DNA of 64,000 bases from Bradyrhizobium campsiandrae (GTDB taxonomy: Bacteria; Pseudomonadota; Alphaproteobacteria; Rhizobiales; Xanthobacteraceae): positions 1 through 64,000 of the forward strand of contig NZ_JAANIH010000041.1 in NCBI RefSeq assembly GCF_014529705.1. Reading direction: 5' to 3'. The stretch's first letter is position 1; each line of letters begins with the position of its first letter. Under the pieces are notes generated by a model. The model was not told the origin of the DNA. It saw only the letters and a list, made by a program, of their open reading frames with translations, and did not search any database. The translations under genes and the position numbers were made by a program. Positions 61,717 to 64,000 of this stretch are shown one piece after another.

Positions 61717-62550
61717 ATGGCACTGAAGACATTCAATCCCACGACGCCGGGCCAGCGCCAGCTGGTGATGGTCGATCGTTCGGCCCTCTACAAGGGCAAG
61801 CCGCTGAAGGCGCTCACCGAAGGCAAGAAGTCCTCGGGCGGCCGCAACAACACCGGCCGTATCACCGTGCGTTTCCGCGGCGGCGGTCACAAGCAGACGC
61901 TGCGCACCGTCGACTTCAAGCGCGAGAAGGTCGATGTTCCCGCGACCGTCGAGCGGCTGGAGTACGATCCGAACCGCACCGGCTTCATCGCCCTGATCAA
62001 GTATCAGGACGGCGAGCAGGCCTACATCCTGGCGCCGCAGCGCCTGGCCGTGGGTGACACCATCGTCGCCGGCAACTATGTCGACGTGAAGCCGGGCAAC
62101 GTCATGCCGCTCGGCAACATGCCGGTCGGCACGATCATCCACAACATCGAGGTCAAGATCGGGAAGGGCGGCCAGCTCGCCCGCTCCGCCGGCACCTACG
62201 CCCAGCTGGTCGGTCGCGACCAGGACTACGTCATCATCCGCCTGAACTCGGGCGAGCAGCGCCTGGTGCATGGCCGTTGCCGCGGCACGATCGGCGCGGT
62301 GTCGAACCCGGACCACATGAACACCTCGATCGGCAAGGCCGGTCGCAAGCGTTGGATGGGCCGTCGCCCGCACAACCGCGGTGTCGCCATGAACCCGATC
62401 GACCATCCGCACGGCGGTGGTGAAGGTCGTACCTCGGGCGGTCGCCACCCGGTCACCCCGTGGGGCAAGCCGACCAAGGGCAAGAAGACCCGCACCAACA
62501 AGTCGACCAACAAATTCATTCTCCTAAGCCGCCACAAGCGGAAGAAGTAA
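61717..62550 (+). CDS. rplB: 50S ribosomal protein L2
   Basis: The 277 residues include MALKTFNPTTPGQRQLVMVDRS, GGRNNTGRITVRFRGGGHKQ and the peptidyl-transferase-region MNPIDHPHGGGEGRTSGGRHPVTPWGKPTKG. L2 is essential for subunit joining. Confidence 0.99.
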   Translation: MALKTFNPTTPGQRQLVMVDRSALYKGKPLKALTEGKKSSGGRNNTGRITVRFRGGGHKQTLRTVDFKREKVDVPATVERLEYDPNRTGFIALIKYQDGEQAYILAPQRLAVGDTIVAGNYVDVKPGNVMPLGNMPVGTIIHNIEVKIGKGGQLARSAGTYAQLVGRDQDYVIIRLNSGEQRLVHGRCRGTIGAVSNPDHMNTSIGKAGRKRWMGRRPHNRGVAMNPIDHPHGGGEGRTSGGRHPVTPWGKPTKGKKTRTNKSTNKFILLSRHKRKK

Positions 62551-62562
62551 GGAACGACGGAC

Positions 62563-62841
62563 ATGGTTCGTTCAGTCTGGAAAGGCCCGTTCGTCGAGGG
62601 TTCTCTGCTCAAGAAGGCAGATGCCGCCCGCGCGTCCGGCCGTCACGACGTCATCAAGATCTGGAGCCGTCGCTCGACGATCCTGCCGCAGTTCGTCGGC
62701 CTGACCTTCGGCGTCTACAACGGTCAGAAGCACGTGCCGGTGGCCGTCAACGAGGAAATGGTCGGTCACAAGTTCGGCGAGTTTTCGCCGACCCGGACCT
62801 TCCATGGCCACTCCGGCGACAAGAAAGCCAAGAAGGCTTGA
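62563..62841 (+). CDS. rpsS: 30S ribosomal protein S19
   Basis: The 92 residues read MVRSVWKGPFVEGSLLKK...IKIWSRRSTILPQFVGLTFGVYNGQKHVPV and GEFSPTRTFHGHSGDKKAKK, the S19 pattern. It follows rplB by 12 bases. Confidence 0.98.
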   Translation: MVRSVWKGPFVEGSLLKKADAARASGRHDVIKIWSRRSTILPQFVGLTFGVYNGQKHVPVAVNEEMVGHKFGEFSPTRTFHGHSGDKKAKKA

Positions 62842-62851
62842 GGATTAAACG

Positions 62852-63241
62852 ATGAGCAAACCTAAGCGCGAACGGAGCCTCGCCGAGAACGAGGCCAAGG
62901 CGGTCGCCCGGATGCTGCGGGTGAGCCCGCAGAAGCTCAACCTGGTCGCCCAGCTCATTCGCGGCCGGAAGGCTTCCGCTGCGCTCGCCGATCTGCAGTT
63001 CTCGCGCAAGCGGATCGCGGTCGACGTCAAGAAGTGCCTGGAATCGGCGATCGCCAATGCCGAGAACAACCACGACCTCGACGTCGATGATCTCGTCGTG
63101 GCGCAGGCCTTCGTCGGCAATGGCCTGGTGATGAAGCGTTTCGCCGCTCGCGGCCGTGGTCGCTCGGGGCGTGTCTACAAACCATTTTCGCAGCTGACGA
63201 TCATTGTTCGTCAGGTCGAAGCCGAAGCAGCAGCGGCTTAA
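62852..63241 (+). CDS. rplV: 50S ribosomal protein L22
   Basis: The 129 residues contain RMLRVSPQKLNLVAQLIRGRKASAALADLQFSRKRIAVDVKKCLESAIANAENNHDLDVD and the AARGRGRSGRVYKPFSQLTI hairpin of L22. It lines the exit tunnel. Confidence 0.98.
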   Translation: MSKPKRERSLAENEAKAVARMLRVSPQKLNLVAQLIRGRKASAALADLQFSRKRIAVDVKKCLESAIANAENNHDLDVDDLVVAQAFVGNGLVMKRFAARGRGRSGRVYKPFSQLTIIVRQVEAEAAAA

Positions 63242-63259
63242 GGGTCGCAGGAGAATACG

Positions 63260-63985
<726 letters not shown>

Positions 63986-64000
63986 TCTGCACCAAGAATT

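Overview
The window looks like a chromosomal segment of a Bradyrhizobium-type alphaproteobacterium (order Hyphomicrobiales). The DNA is GC-rich with strong third-position GC bias. The order tRNA-Trp, secE, nusG, rplKAJL, rpoBC, then rpsLG, fusA, tuf and the S10 operon is typical of the lineage, and many proteins (NagZ-like, Gcd, MHS transporter, BKACE, ACAD/APH pair) read like rhizobial homologues. Species cannot be fixed from sequence reading alone.

The left half (about 1 to 35 kb) is metabolic and accessory. It starts in the end of an IS481-type element, followed by a NagZ-like glycosidase and a PQQ-dependent membrane glucose dehydrogenase. A xylulokinase plus sugar ABC transporter operon (xylB, ATPase, permease, binding protein) comes next, with a 21-bp tandem repeat over the permease stop codon. 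Then come an MFS pump with an LpxL-like acyltransferase, GDP-fucose synthesis (gmd-fcl), and a DUF2231 membrane protein with a sorbosone-dehydrogenase-like lipoprotein. At 16.2 to 19 kb an NrtR-like Nudix regulator is divergent from an SPFH/band-7 protein and a diverged NAD-kinase-fold protein, with twin palindromic operators between them. The 19 to 25 kb part holds MFS transporters, a BKACE enzyme, a family III CoA-transferase and RidA. From 25 to 35 kb lie a TetR regulator, an acyl-CoA dehydrogenase, an APH-like kinase, a histidine phosphatase, two SDRs, LysE, ArgE and a serine hydrolase. Several REP-like palindromes and one frameshifted NIPSNAP gene are scattered among them.

The right half (35.3 to 64 kb) is core transcription and translation machinery, all on the + strand. 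Two insertions interrupt the usual order. A D-2-hydroxyacid dehydrogenase lies between rplA and rplJ. Between rpoC and rpsL lies a three-gene block: a flavin amine oxidase-methyltransferase fusion, an ABC exporter with acidic tails at both ends, and a convergent FAD oxidoreductase whose poly-Ser tail is encoded opposite the ABC protein's poly-Asp/Glu tail.

The strongest candidates for undescribed biology are the NrtR/SPFH/NAD-kinase-like module, the rpoC-rpsL block with its antisense tail overlap, and the kinase/dehydrogenase/phosphatase acyl-CoA cluster. All functional statements come from motif reading and family knowledge; no database search was run.
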